A stretch of 40,157 bases of DNA from Deltaproteobacteria bacterium. GTDB taxonomy: Bacteria > Desulfobacterota > GWC2-55-46 > UBA9637. A program made the position numbers and the translations under genes. The stretch lies in assembly GCA_030690165.1 (NCBI GenBank), contig JAUYHF010000047.1:1-40157 (forward strand), written 5' to 3'. The notes below the pieces were generated by a model, which made no database searches, was not told where the DNA came from, and was given only the letters and a program-made list of their open reading frames with translations. Below are positions 31,443 through 40,012 of the stretch, piece by piece (the stretch's first letter is position 1; the number at the start of each line of letters is the position of its first letter).

Positions 31443-31941
31443 GGCCGCGCTCCTATGGGGGCTTATAGCCGCTATTGCGCCAGGGTCTTCCTTTGCCATG
31501 CCGTGGTCATGGGACATGTTTTCCCAGCCCTCGCACAAGGCTCAGGAGGGCACGGCCCTGCCTATGCCTAAGGACAGCGTCCCCACTGGGGGGAAACCCG
31601 CTTTTGGCGTTAAGACCAAAGAGAAATCGCTGAATCTCCCCAACCCCATACCCCCGACCGACGAGTCCTTTGTCCGTGGGAAGGCCCTTTACAATATTTA
31701 CTGCGCCATCTGTCACGGGGACACGGGTCATGGCGATGGAAAATTGGGCAAAAAATATATGACGCCCTCGGATTTAACGAGTGATTATATAAAAAAGGTG
31801 CCGGACGGCTCCATTTACTTCACCATAACATACGGCGGCGTCGGCAAAGACGAAGAGATGCCTGGGCAGGGAGACGCGATATCCCCTGAAGACAGGTGGC
31901 ACATTGTTAACTATATCAAGTATGTCCTTTCCTGGTGGTAA
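31426..31941 (+). CDS. actE: Alternative complex III subunit E, monohaem cytochrome c
   Basis: A 171-residue monohaem cytochrome with an N-terminal signal (about 1-24, AALLWGLIAAIAPGSSFA). I see no lipobox, unlike the lipoprotein ActE of Rhodothermus. The class I haem site is C93-x2-C96-H97 (CAICHGDTGHGDGKLG), and the distal methionine lies in DEEMPGQGDAISPEDRW. A proline-rich linker (LNLPNPIPPTDE) precedes the domain. It should carry electrons from ActA to an acceptor such as the bd-like module or a soluble cytochrome. GAGG lies upstream of the ATG inside actD. Confidence 0.9.
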   Translation: MSRTTKAALLWGLIAAIAPGSSFAMPWSWDMFSQPSHKAQEGTALPMPKDSVPTGGKPAFGVKTKEKSLNLPNPIPPTDESFVRGKALYNIYCAICHGDTGHGDGKLGKKYMTPSDLTSDYIKKVPDGSIYFTITYGGVGKDEEMPGQGDAISPEDRWHIVNYIKYVLSWW

Positions 31942-32020
31942 TGGTGGCATGGAATGGATGGATTGCCAAATTGCGAGGCTGAAAAACCTGGCAATTTGTT
32001 AAGAGCAAAAGTGAGGGGCT

Positions 32021-33142
32021 GTGATATTCTGGGTATTGCTGGTGATATTGCTGAACGGCATAATCTCCTTTGTCTATAGCGTGCAGACAACGCAGGAGAC
32101 AACGAACCTCTGGGCCATGCTGGCGGTTAATTTCGTTTTTTTTGTCGGCATCACGCAGGCGGGGGTCGCTTTTTCCGTCATCATGAGGCTGGCAAGGTCT
32201 GAATGGGCCAGGTATTTTTCGAGGCTCGGGGAGATAATGACGCTCTCTTTTATCCCGATTGCGGCAGTCATGTTCATCATCCTGTATGTTGGCGGGGCAA
32301 ACCATCTTTTTTACTGGGCGAACCCTGAGAAATTCCACGGCCCAATAAGCCCGTGGCTCGGAAAGGGGTTATTTTTCTGGAGGAACCTCATCGCGAACGC
32401 CCTTTTCTATATAACGAGCTATCTGTATTTTTCCTCTGGCCGCAGGGAGGAAAAACAGGCTCACCCCCGGGAGGACATTAAAAAGAGGCTCAATATCATA
32501 GCCGCCGCGGTCTGCTTTTTCTATGTGATTGCCAACACCCTGATCGCTTGGGACTTCGGCATGATGATTATCCCACACTGGGAAAGCTCCGTATTTGCCC
32601 CATATTTCTGGTCAGGGAACCTCCTCGCCGGCTTCGCCTTCCTGTATCTTATGTCATTTTTCTTCATACCCGGAAAACCGGGGGAACACCTGAATAAACA
32701 TATCCTCGATTCAATGGGTAAGGTGCTGATAGGTTTTGTGCTTCTGTGGGTGTACCTGTTCTGGTCGCAGTATATAGTTCTCTGGTACGGCAATCTGCCG
32801 GACCGTGCAGGGCCTGTATTCAGGCAGATGAAAGGCCATTACACCCCTGCGTTTACAATCATGATGGCGGCGATATTTATTGTTCCGTTTTTCGCTCTTA
32901 TATTCAGGCGAATAAAGCTCTCTGTCAATGGCCTGGCCGCTGTCGCGGTCATAATATGCATCGGGGTATGGATTAGCAAATATCTCATGATACTGCCTGT
33001 CTTTTCGGAAGGCGGCACGCCGGTTATTATAACATGGACAGGTATTTCACTGATACTCGGGGGGCTGGCGGCCGCATTGCTCTCGCTCATCATCTTCTTC
33101 AGGCTGTGCCATGATGTTAAGGCGATGCCGGAGCAGGAATAG
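32021..33142 (+). CDS. actF: Alternative complex III subunit F, NrfD-like membrane protein
   Basis: A 373-residue NrfD-family protein with about ten hydrophobic helices, the second large membrane subunit of the complex. AMLAVNFVFFVGITQAGVAFSVIMRL parallels the ActC segment, and VIANTLIAWDFGMMIIPHWESSVFAPYFW matches the conserved WDF ... FAPYF region. Shorter than ActC, as usual. The start is GTG 32021 with GAGGGG just upstream; a stop codon three codons before excludes a longer frame. The 79-base gap after actE holds a weak ATTGCCA/TGGCAAT hairpin and is the only real gap in the act operon. Confidence 0.9.
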   Translation: MIFWVLLVILLNGIISFVYSVQTTQETTNLWAMLAVNFVFFVGITQAGVAFSVIMRLARSEWARYFSRLGEIMTLSFIPIAAVMFIILYVGGANHLFYWANPEKFHGPISPWLGKGLFFWRNLIANALFYITSYLYFSSGRREEKQAHPREDIKKRLNIIAAAVCFFYVIANTLIAWDFGMMIIPHWESSVFAPYFWSGNLLAGFAFLYLMSFFFIPGKPGEHLNKHILDSMGKVLIGFVLLWVYLFWSQYIVLWYGNLPDRAGPVFRQMKGHYTPAFTIMMAAIFIVPFFALIFRRIKLSVNGLAAVAVIICIGVWISKYLMILPVFSEGGTPVIITWTGISLILGGLAAALLSLIIFFRLCHDVKAMPEQE

Positions 33143-33193
33143 GAATGCCCATGGGGTTTATCATGGTATGTAAAAAAAGGTTTGTATGAATGT

Positions 33194-34000
33194 ATGAAGA
33201 AAACATTTGAAATATCTTGTCGGCAAAGGGCAAAGAAACACCCCATTTTGTTTCTGCTGCTTGCGCTATCGGTCATGGTTCCTGCGCTCTTGCGCGCCGA
33301 GGAAGAACCGTTTATCAGGATGCCGGATAAACCGGCATATATGGGGGCTGCGGCGTGCAACGGCAGGTGTCATGACCCCTGGTATCGGGCGTGGAAAGAC
33401 ACCCCCCATGCAAAGACATATGAATTGTTAAAGCCCGGTGTAAGGGCCAATGCCAAAACAATGGCCGGAATCAACCCTGATAGTGACTACACGATGAACC
33501 CCAATTGTCTTAGATGCCATACCACGGGTTACGGGCAGAAAGGCGGGTTTGTCCCAGCGGAAACGCCCATTAGCGAGTGGAAGCCGAGCATGGAGCAGGT
33601 CGGATGCGAGATGTGTCACACTGCGAGGGGTGGGAATCAGGTCAGGGTCATCATGAAAAAGAGCAAGGGGGAATTCAAAAGAAGCAAGATAGAGCAATGG
33701 GGCGCAAGATATGATTATGAAAACATCTGCCTCCGCTGTCACGGTCACCCGAAGAGCCCACACAAGCCTTCCGTAGACCCGAAATACAGCTTCAATTATA
33801 AGGAGCGGAAAAATCATATACATGACTACGAGAAATACTATGACGAGTTCAATAAGACACAGATATATAAAATAAAGCACGGCGAGGGGGTCACGGAGAA
33901 ACACCCCCTTATGATAGAGGATTGGGACATCGTGGACGGGAAAATCCGTTTTAAAAAGCTCCCGCTCTGGGATGGCTGGCTCATATTTAAGAGGAAATAA
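33194..34000 (+). CDS. Cytochrome c554-like multihaem protein with one CX3CH site
   Basis: A 268-residue exported cytochrome. The signal peptide (LFLLLALSVMVPALLRA) is cleaved near residue 35. Three ordinary haem sites start at C105 (CLRCH), C138 (CEMCH) and C179 (CLRCH). The first site is CNGRCH at C55-C59-H60, with three residues between the cysteines. The surrounding MGAAACNGRCHDPWYRAWKDTPHA is typical of the first haem of c554-type proteins. I chose ATG 33194; the TTG at 33182 has no better ribosome binding site. It follows actF by 51 bases and precedes the CydA-like gene by 5, so it probably links the complex to that module or to a periplasmic donor. Confidence 0.82.
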   Translation: MKKTFEISCRQRAKKHPILFLLLALSVMVPALLRAEEEPFIRMPDKPAYMGAAACNGRCHDPWYRAWKDTPHAKTYELLKPGVRANAKTMAGINPDSDYTMNPNCLRCHTTGYGQKGGFVPAETPISEWKPSMEQVGCEMCHTARGGNQVRVIMKKSKGEFKRSKIEQWGARYDYENICLRCHGHPKSPHKPSVDPKYSFNYKERKNHIHDYEKYYDEFNKTQIYKIKHGEGVTEKHPLMIEDWDIVDGKIRFKKLPLWDGWLIFKRK

Positions 34001-34005
34001 CCCTG

Positions 34006-35850
34006 ATGAGAACTAAAGAGACGTTGCAGAAAATCTATGAAGGACACCGCACGCTCACGGCCGTCTTGTCTCTCTTTATTGCGCTGTCCGTCGTTGGTAT
34101 CAAGGCGCTGCATGCGGAGGATATGTCCCCAGAATCGCCGGAACCGGTGGAATCAAAATACCTTGACGAGGAAAAAGAACGCTGGAAGGGGGGGCCGGCT
34201 TTCTTTGAATCTGTTGAAGGGGTAGAACGCATCCCCGTCCCTTCCGTGGCTGATTGGAAGGAAAAGAAGGTCGTCTCCTTGCCGCAGGGAGCCGTAGAAT
34301 TCCCGGAACTTTCGTCCGATCCGAAAAACCCGAACGTGGACATGATCAGCAAAGAAGCATGGAACATCCCCTATGCACGGTTCTCCTATTTCGGTCTCTC
34401 AAACAGGGATATTGCATGGATAATGGGCCAGCTCCATATCCTGTTCGCGTCGTTCATACTCGGCGTTCCGTTCTTTATCATCATAGCCGAGATATTGGGG
34501 TGGAGGAGCGGGGATAAAAAATACGAGAGACTGGCAAAGGAAACCACGAAGATAGTGGTCGTGTGCTACAGCCTTACGGCCCTCACAGGGGGCTTCTTTC
34601 TCCTCGTGCTCATCACCTTCTATCCGAGCTTCATGACATGGCTGTTCCGGGGGTTTAAAAACCTGGTGAGCTTTTGGTATCCGGTTTTGTTTATCATTGA
34701 GACTATCTTCATGTACTGTTATTACTATATGTGGGAACCGCTGGATAAGATGAACAAGAAATGGGTTCATATCATCCTCGGTATCCTCCTTAATCTATCG
34801 GGCATAGCGCTGCTTATCCTGATAAACGCGCCTGCATCATTTATGTTGACGCCCCCAACCGTAGGGGGGTCAGTACAGGGGATTGCCGGATTTGGAGAGT
34901 GGGCATGGATAAACAATTTCAGCTGGTGGCCACTCAATCTCCACCGGTTGCTCGGGAATTTCACCTACGGCGGATTCATTGTGGCATTCATAGGCGCCTA
35001 TATGTACCTGATGTCCAAGAACGACGAGGAGAGGGCCTATTATGACTGGCAGGGGTATCTGGGCAACACCATAGGCCTCGGTTTCATTTTCCCCCTCCCT
35101 GCCGTCGGCTATATCTATGCCCACGAACTCTATCAGTATGACGCCTCCATAGGGATGTACATCATGTCTGACAGGCTCTCAATGTTCATGCTTGTCCAGG
35201 CCGTATTGATAGGCCTTCTCTTTATCGGCAGCAACTACTATATATGGGTCAGCACCAAAAGGATCGAGGGGGCGCAGAAATACCTGCTGGGGATGAAATA
35301 CACCTATATACTGATGTTTGTCTGCGCGGCCATATGGTTTGCGCCGAGGCATTTTTTCGCCACAATGCTGCTTGAGCCCGGGATGGTGCCGGCCGCGATG
35401 ATAAAGGACGCCTATCTCGCCGCGACCGAGCTGCCGGAGGAGCTGGCCTTTATAGCGCTTATGAAGGCAAAAAACACGGCCGCCACGGTGTTGATATTCC
35501 TGACCTTGCTGAATTTTATCCTTTACCGTATTGCCGTTAAGAAGGGAACCATAGAATATGGTAAAATCAATCCTGTTTCACAGTTCACGCTGATATTTCT
35601 CGCCTTTTCATCTACATGGCTGATGGGGCTTATGGGAGCCATAAGGGAACTGGCCAGAAAGAATTACCATGTCTACAGGGTCTTCAAGGACATGACGCCG
35701 GACGCATATACCCCGACCCTTCAACACACCGGCATGGTAGTCACCTCGGTTACCTTGATATTTTTCGCTATCTTGTGCTTTATCATATGGATGCAGCTTA
35801 AACTTCCCAAGTCCGCATCGGCAGAGAAAAAGAATTCGGGAGAAGGTTAA
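34006..35850 (+). CDS. CydA-like (bd-type oxidase subunit I related) membrane protein
   Basis: A 614-residue membrane protein related to subunit I of cytochrome bd oxidase. Unlike CydA it starts with a hydrophobic, signal-like segment (16-36) and a periplasmic domain of about 100 residues. The core then has GQLHILFASFILGVPF (H144, comparable to the helix-1 haem histidine), FWYPVLFIIETIFMYCYYYMW (comparable to the CydA glutamate helix), NAPASFMLTPP (comparable to the CydA N-x-W-M-Q-x-P motif) and NLHRLLGNFTYGGF (H313, comparable to the b558 histidine). The GRQPW segment of quinol-oxidising CydA is not present. No cydB is nearby; instead a dihaem cytochrome c overlaps its end. It may take electrons from cytochrome c or be only structural. 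Confidence 0.78.
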   Translation: MRTKETLQKIYEGHRTLTAVLSLFIALSVVGIKALHAEDMSPESPEPVESKYLDEEKERWKGGPAFFESVEGVERIPVPSVADWKEKKVVSLPQGAVEFPELSSDPKNPNVDMISKEAWNIPYARFSYFGLSNRDIAWIMGQLHILFASFILGVPFFIIIAEILGWRSGDKKYERLAKETTKIVVVCYSLTALTGGFFLLVLITFYPSFMTWLFRGFKNLVSFWYPVLFIIETIFMYCYYYMWEPLDKMNKKWVHIILGILLNLSGIALLILINAPASFMLTPPTVGGSVQGIAGFGEWAWINNFSWWPLNLHRLLGNFTYGGFIVAFIGAYMYLMSKNDEERAYYDWQGYLGNTIGLGFIFPLPAVGYIYAHELYQYDASIGMYIMSDRLSMFMLVQAVLIGLLFIGSNYYIWVSTKRIEGAQKYLLGMKYTYILMFVCAAIWFAPRHFFATMLLEPGMVPAAMIKDAYLAATELPEELAFIALMKAKNTAATVLIFLTLLNFILYRIAVKKGTIEYGKINPVSQFTLIFLAFSSTWLMGLMGAIRELARKNYHVYRVFKDMTPDAYTPTLQHTGMVVTSVTLIFFAILCFIIWMQLKLPKSASAEKKNSGEG

Positions 35851-36869
35851 TGAAATTGCAATGGGATTCCCTTCTTAAGCACGGATGGGTTAAGAAGTTT
35901 ATAGTGTATATCATCGGTGCCATGGTCATGACAGCGCTTACGAATAAGGCCGGCTTCCCCCGGTTATTCATTGTAATATTCAATGTCTATGCCTTCGCCT
36001 GTTTTCTCTTTTATATCATCATAGACCTTCCGGCCATGAGGAAGCTTACGGGGCTGCGGGCTTTTGCCTATCTTATAGCGACCTTTGCCCTATTCTCCGG
36101 CCTCTATAGCGGTGTTGCCGCCTTTCTCCCGCAGTTTAACCCGGAGTTTGAGTTGGAGGAGATAAGAAAACCCCCGGTAAACCTCTCCGCCCTCAGCGGG
36201 CCTGAGGCAATCAAGGCGGGCGAGGCGGTCTATAATAAGAACAAATGCGCCAACTGTCATAAATTCAAAGGCACTGGCACCTCGATGAGGGGTCCCCATT
36301 TCGACCTCGTGCAGATAGGACTCAATGATGAGAAATGGCTCAAGGAGGGCATCGTTAACCCGAGAAAGGATGCGGCCAAGGGGTTTGAGGACCAAAAGTC
36401 AAAGACCGCGATGCCGACTTATTTCGGAGAGGACATCTCCGAGGACGAGATGGGGGCATTGCTGGCGTTCCTGAAGACCGGATGGAGCAAGGAAAATATG
36501 CCGGTAAGGGGTAAGGAGGATGTGGATCCCATGGTAAGATGGGATGAGGACACTGAGATGATCGCCATGGGAAAGGAGACCTATGAGGGTAACCTCTATC
36601 CAGGGCTTAATTGTTCAGTCTGCCACGGCAAGGACGGCATATCCATAATGCAGGGCGCGAGGGACCTGAGAGACCCCAATTCCATATCCAAGAGACCGGG
36701 CAAGGATGGGAAGAAACTAAAGGACTGGACCGACGCCGACTGGTTTGACAGCGTTGCAAACGGAATCCCCAAAACCCCGATGATGCCATGGCTGGAGCAG
36801 TATCCGCCACGTGCCATCTGGCTTGCCGTAGTCTATGCAAAGCAGTTTTCAAAGAGTAAGGGTAAATGA
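35850..36869 (+). CDS. Membrane-anchored dihaem cytochrome c partner of the CydA-like protein
   Basis: A 339-residue protein with three N-terminal membrane helices (about 16-32, 39-58 and 70-92) followed by two class I cytochrome c domains in the periplasm. The haem sites are C133-x2-C136-H (CANCHKFKGTG) and C255-x2-C258-H (CSVCHGKDG). Distal methionines probably lie in KTAMPTYFGEDISEDEM and KTPMMPWLEQYP. The start overlaps the CydA-like stop by one base, so the two are translated together and probably form one unit. It occupies the place of CydB. It is the last gene of the plus-strand respiratory operon. Confidence 0.87.
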   Translation: MKLQWDSLLKHGWVKKFIVYIIGAMVMTALTNKAGFPRLFIVIFNVYAFACFLFYIIIDLPAMRKLTGLRAFAYLIATFALFSGLYSGVAAFLPQFNPEFELEEIRKPPVNLSALSGPEAIKAGEAVYNKNKCANCHKFKGTGTSMRGPHFDLVQIGLNDEKWLKEGIVNPRKDAAKGFEDQKSKTAMPTYFGEDISEDEMGALLAFLKTGWSKENMPVRGKEDVDPMVRWDEDTEMIAMGKETYEGNLYPGLNCSVCHGKDGISIMQGARDLRDPNSISKRPGKDGKKLKDWTDADWFDSVANGIPKTPMMPWLEQYPPRAIWLAVVYAKQFSKSKGK

Positions 36870-37096
36870 TATACTGGTCAATAAAAGCTAATCCGATTGA
36901 GTATGCCCTGTGCGATTATGTATAAGAACATCCTTGTTTGTCTCAACAATCAAGATGAAAGTTTTCTTCATGTAAATACCAACTGAAATTAGAGGAGGGA
37001 GTATTCCCCATGGACTAAACAGAAAGGTATGGAGGGATGTTAAGAAAAAAAGATAGAATACAGGCTGCAAGTTATTAGTCTATTTAGACTGTAGTA

Positions 37097-38530
37097 TCAT
37101 TCAACCCATTTAGGGGGAGGGGCGGCATAGTAACCGGCTATCTGGTTTTCAAAGCTTGTATATTCAGCTAAGAAGGTTAATTTTACAGGGCCGGTGGGAC
37201 CATTTCGCTGTTTTTCAATAAGAACCTCGGCGTTTTTTGCGATCTTGCTTCTCTCACAGGAGCAGGCCGTAGTTCCTTTGGTTTCATCAGGACACTTGCA
37301 GGAGGTGTAAACCACTTCCCTGTATACAAAGGCCACCACATCTGCATCCTGCTCTATGGCGCCTGATTCCCGTAAGTCTGCCAATTGCGGCCTCTTCTCC
37401 TCTCTTCGCTCAGGCATCCTTGAAAGCTGGGAAAGGGCGATTACAGGCACATTGAGTTCCTTTGCCATAGCCTTCAGAGACCTTGAGATATCCGAGATTT
37501 CCTGCTCTCTGTTATCCGCATCATGCCTGCCTCTCATGAGTTGAAGATAATCCACAATAACGAGTTTGATGCCGTCCTGCCTCGCCAATCTCCTTGCCTT
37601 TGCCTTTATATCAAGAACAGATTGCGCAGGGGTGTCATCTATGAATATAGGCGACTCATGCAGAATGCCAATTGCGGTTGTGAGTTTATTCCAATCTTCA
37701 TCTTTCAGTTTGCCGCTTCTTAATCTGTAAAGGTCAACCTTTGCCCTTGCCGCAAGCAGCCTCTGCATAAGCTGCTCTTTACTCATCTCGAGCGAAAAAA
37801 TTACTACAGGATTGCCTGCCTCTGCCGTATTCTGGGCAATATTCAGACAAAATGCTGTCTTGCCCATGCTTGGCCTTCCTGCAATAACAATAAGGTCTGA
37901 TGGTTGAAGCCCTGATGTAAGCTCATCAAACTTATCAAAGCCGGTAGGCACACCTGTAATATGGCTATCATTTTTAGAAAGGTTTTCAATGAGCTTAAAG
38001 GTATGCGAGGTCAAAGCCTTTATAGGGTAAACAGACTGTTTTGTCTTATCCTGCGCTACCTCAAATATTATCTTTTCAGCGTCATCCACAAGGTCGTCTA
38101 TCTTTTCTCTGCCGTTGTAGCATCTTGTTACTATTTCTGTGGATGAATTTATGAGCTTTCTGAGCAAGGCCTTTTCTCTTACTATCTTTGCATAGTAAAC
38201 TATATTTGCCGCAGTTGGCGTTGATTCTACCAGTGCGGTCAGATATGAGACGCCTCCCGCAGACTCAAGCGCACCCATATTTTTAAGGGCATCCGGCAGG
38301 GTTACAAGGTCTATGGGTTCATTCTCTTTATCCTTGAGAGAACGCATGGCCTTGAATATTTTTCTGTGGGCATCCCTGTAAAAATCCTCTCCGCCAGGGT
38401 CTAATATGCCGGTAAGCTTGTCTATGGCATCATTTTCAATAAGGACGGCCCCAAGGACAGATTGCTCTGCTTCTATATTTTGAGGGGGGAGCTTGTGAAG
38501 GGATATATCCTGTTGTAGCTGAATTGCCAT
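37097..38530 (-). CDS. dnaB: Replicative DNA helicase
   Basis: A 477-residue hexameric helicase that unwinds DNA at the fork. The N-terminal domain begins at about residue 14 (KLPPQNIEAEQSVLGAVLIENDA). The RecA-like domain has Walker A GRPSMGKT (218-225), the FSLEMSKEQLMQRLLAA motif, Walker B LVIVDYLQLM (323-332) and the SQLSRMPE and LRESGAIEQDADVV motifs. Between FVYRE and the EVLIEKQRNGPTG loop sits an insert with two CxC pairs (C411, C413, C423, C425) that may bind a metal. No intein is present. It is the last gene of rpsF-rpsR-rplI-dnaB; a palindromic spacer precedes it. Confidence 0.95.
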   Translation of the reverse strand: MAIQLQQDISLHKLPPQNIEAEQSVLGAVLIENDAIDKLTGILDPGGEDFYRDAHRKIFKAMRSLKDKENEPIDLVTLPDALKNMGALESAGGVSYLTALVESTPTAANIVYYAKIVREKALLRKLINSSTEIVTRCYNGREKIDDLVDDAEKIIFEVAQDKTKQSVYPIKALTSHTFKLIENLSKNDSHITGVPTGFDKFDELTSGLQPSDLIVIAGRPSMGKTAFCLNIAQNTAEAGNPVVIFSLEMSKEQLMQRLLAARAKVDLYRLRSGKLKDEDWNKLTTAIGILHESPIFIDDTPAQSVLDIKAKARRLARQDGIKLVIVDYLQLMRGRHDADNREQEISDISRSLKAMAKELNVPVIALSQLSRMPERREEKRPQLADLRESGAIEQDADVVAFVYREVVYTSCKCPDETKGTTACSCERSKIAKNAEVLIEKQRNGPTGPVKLTFLAEYTSFENQIAGYYAAPPPKWVE

Positions 38531-38614
38531 AAATTAGAGGCTATAGGCAAGAGGCCATAGGCTATGGGGATGTTTACTATACCCATTGCCGATAGCCTAT
38601 CGCCTGTAGGATAT
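38531..38614. repeat. Palindromic GGCTATAGGC-type spacer between rplI and dnaB
   Basis: GGCTATAGGC, GCCATAGGCTATGGG and, in opposite sense, CCCATTGCCGATAGCCTATCGCC alternate through these 84 bases, giving several overlapping inverted repeats. It lies between two co-oriented genes. It may be a REP-like element or an attenuator that lowers dnaB expression relative to the ribosomal genes. Confidence 0.55.
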
Positions 38615-39058
38615 TTATTCTTTTACAACCAAAACCCTGAGATTTGCAGTAACTTCCGTATGAAGTTTTACGGGGACAGTAAAACTGCCAAGGGTCTTAA
38701 TAGGCTCTTCCAGATGAATCTTTTTGCGGTCTATCTGAATATTATTTTCTTTAAGACGCGCCTCAATATCTATTGATGTAACAGAGCCGAAAATCCTATC
38801 TTCCTCGCCGGTTTTTTTGGCAAAGTTTAAAGAAAGCTTTTCTATCTCCTGTGCCAGTTTTTGAGCCTCTTCCTTCTGTTTCTCTGCCTTCTTTTCCCAT
38901 ATCTTTAGCTCTTTCTCAAGAAGTTTAAGGTTTTTTGCTGTAGCCTCTATTCCAATTCCCTGCGGGATCAAATAATTTCTTGCATGACCATCAGCAACCC
39001 TGACAACATTTCCCATTTTACCAAGGGAAGGAGTGTTTTTCTTTAATATAATTTCCAT
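38615..39058 (-). CDS. rplI: 50S ribosomal protein L9
   Basis: A 147-residue protein of the large ribosomal subunit. The N-terminal RNA-binding domain MEIILKKNTPSLGKMGNVVR plus VADGHARNYLIPQGIG is unmistakable, followed by the long charged connecting helix (about 43-78) and the C-terminal domain (LGSFTVPVKLHTEVTANLRV). I chose ATG 39058, which fits the family and has AGGAGG upstream; a longer frame begins at 39124 but adds 22 unrelated residues. Normal length, about 148. Confidence 0.96.
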   Translation of the reverse strand: MEIILKKNTPSLGKMGNVVRVADGHARNYLIPQGIGIEATAKNLKLLEKELKIWEKKAEKQKEEAQKLAQEIEKLSLNFAKKTGEEDRIFGSVTSIDIEARLKENNIQIDRKKIHLEEPIKTLGSFTVPVKLHTEVTANLRVLVVKE

Positions 39059-39165
39059 TATTTTAATGCCTCCTCTATAGTTAGCAGATTGGTTTATCAG
39101 AGAACAGCGGGTTTGTTTTTCCAATCAGCCAATACTTTAATTCGATAGCCCCTATTTAAACTATG

Positions 39166-39453
39166 CTACCCTACCGTTGTAGTAAAAGGAAGGAACGCGA
39201 GTATCCTTGCCCTTTTAATGGCAGTTGCCACATCCCTTTGATGCTTGGCGCAGTTTCCGGTAATTCGCCTCGGGGTAATCTTGCCGCGCTCGCTTATAAA
39301 TTGCTTAAGGATTCTGAAATCCTTATAATCTGCTTTCATATTTTTATCGGCGCAAAAGCGGCAAACCTTTTTCTTTTGAAAGGAACGTTTGCCTCCAAAC
39401 TGCTGCTGGCGACCTTGAGGCGCAGACCCTGGTTTAGCTCTGTTTTCACTCAT
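39166..39453 (-). CDS. rpsR: 30S ribosomal protein S18
   Basis: A 95-residue small-subunit protein. A basic, glycine/glutamine-rich N-terminal tail leads to [11 protein letters not shown], where the two cysteines belong to the C+ (zinc-binding) form of S18. [22 protein letters not shown] and [20 protein letters not shown] follow, with a further cysteine and histidine available for the metal. It overlaps the rpsF stop by four bases (ATGA). The single-strand-binding protein gene often found between rpsF and rpsR is absent. Confidence 0.95.
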   Translation of the reverse strand: MSENRAKPGSAPQGRQQQFGGKRSFQKKKVCRFCADKNMKADYKDFRILKQFISERGKITPRRITGNCAKHQRDVATAIKRARILAFLPFTTTVG

Positions 39454-39857
39454 GGGTTTACCTCCTTAGATTCTTTCGCCTCTCCCTGCTTAATGTCCCT
39501 GCTTACTACCGCCGGGGCAGGCTCTGCAGGGACATGTTTTTCTTCTTTAGTTTTTTTAACAGCCTTTGTTTCTATCTTTTTAACTGTCTGATAACGGATA
39601 ACATCCTCATTTAGCCTTAAAATCCGTTCAACCTCTTTAGAGGCCGCAGGGCTGGAAGAGATATTCGCAAAAATATAATGGCCATCCGCATGTTTCCTAA
39701 TTGGATACGCCATTCTTCTTTTGCCCCACTCTTCGATCTTGACGACCTGGCCATTTAGGCCCTCTACAGTCTCTTTTACCTTCTGGATGATCCCCTTTAT
39801 GACATCCTCTCCTGCGTCCGGTCTTGTAATAAAGACCACTTCATAATTATTACTCAT
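39450..39857 (-). CDS. rpsF: 30S ribosomal protein S6
   Basis: A 135-residue small-subunit protein that binds S18 on the platform. [43 protein letters not shown] and [19 protein letters not shown] are the conserved strands and helices. The C-terminal tail (about 105-135) is longer than usual, rich in lysine, alanine, glutamate and proline. GGAGG stands eight bases before the ATG. It is the first gene of the operon and lies behind the promoter at 39953-39981. Confidence 0.96.
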   Translation of the reverse strand: MSNNYEVVFITRPDAGEDVIKGIIQKVKETVEGLNGQVVKIEEWGKRRMAYPIRKHADGHYIFANISSSPAASKEVERILRLNEDVIRYQTVKKIETKAVKKTKEEKHVPAEPAPAVVSRDIKQGEAKESKEVNP

Positions 39858-39910
39858 CCTATATGCCTCCTTATGGATTCCTATCCATTACTTAATAATG
39901 AATTAGGTGA

Positions 39911-39933
39911 GCCCCTGAACAAACTTCAGGGGC
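39911..39933 (-). promoter_or_regulatory. Leader hairpin upstream of rpsF
   Basis: GCCCCTGAA (39911-39919) and TTCAGGGGC (39925-39933) are perfect 9-base arms with a 5-base loop. The hairpin would lie near the 5' end of the rpsF leader, about 55 bases before the gene. No T-run follows on either strand, so simple termination is unlikely. It may belong to autoregulation by the S6:S18 pair, but I cannot identify that motif. Confidence 0.45.
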
Positions 39934-39952
39934 AAGGATTAATTCAAAAAAG

Positions 39953-39981
39953 CTTATACTATATTTTATTATGTAAATCAA
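39953..39981 (-). promoter_or_regulatory. rpsF: Sigma70-type promoter for rpsF-rpsR-rplI-dnaB
   Basis: On the minus strand TTGATT (39981-39976) and TATAAG (39958-39953) are separated by exactly 17 bases. The match is four of six at -35 and five of six at -10. Transcription would start near 39946 and give a leader of about 90 bases containing the hairpin at 39911-39933. Confidence 0.65.
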
Positions 39982-40012
39982 GGATATTTTTTGTTTTTTT
40001 GTTTTTGCCTTT

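Noticed and set aside
36870-37096. Terminator between the convergent dihaem cytochrome and dnaB genes
   Set aside because: No stable inverted repeat with a T-run is visible on either strand in these 227 bases.
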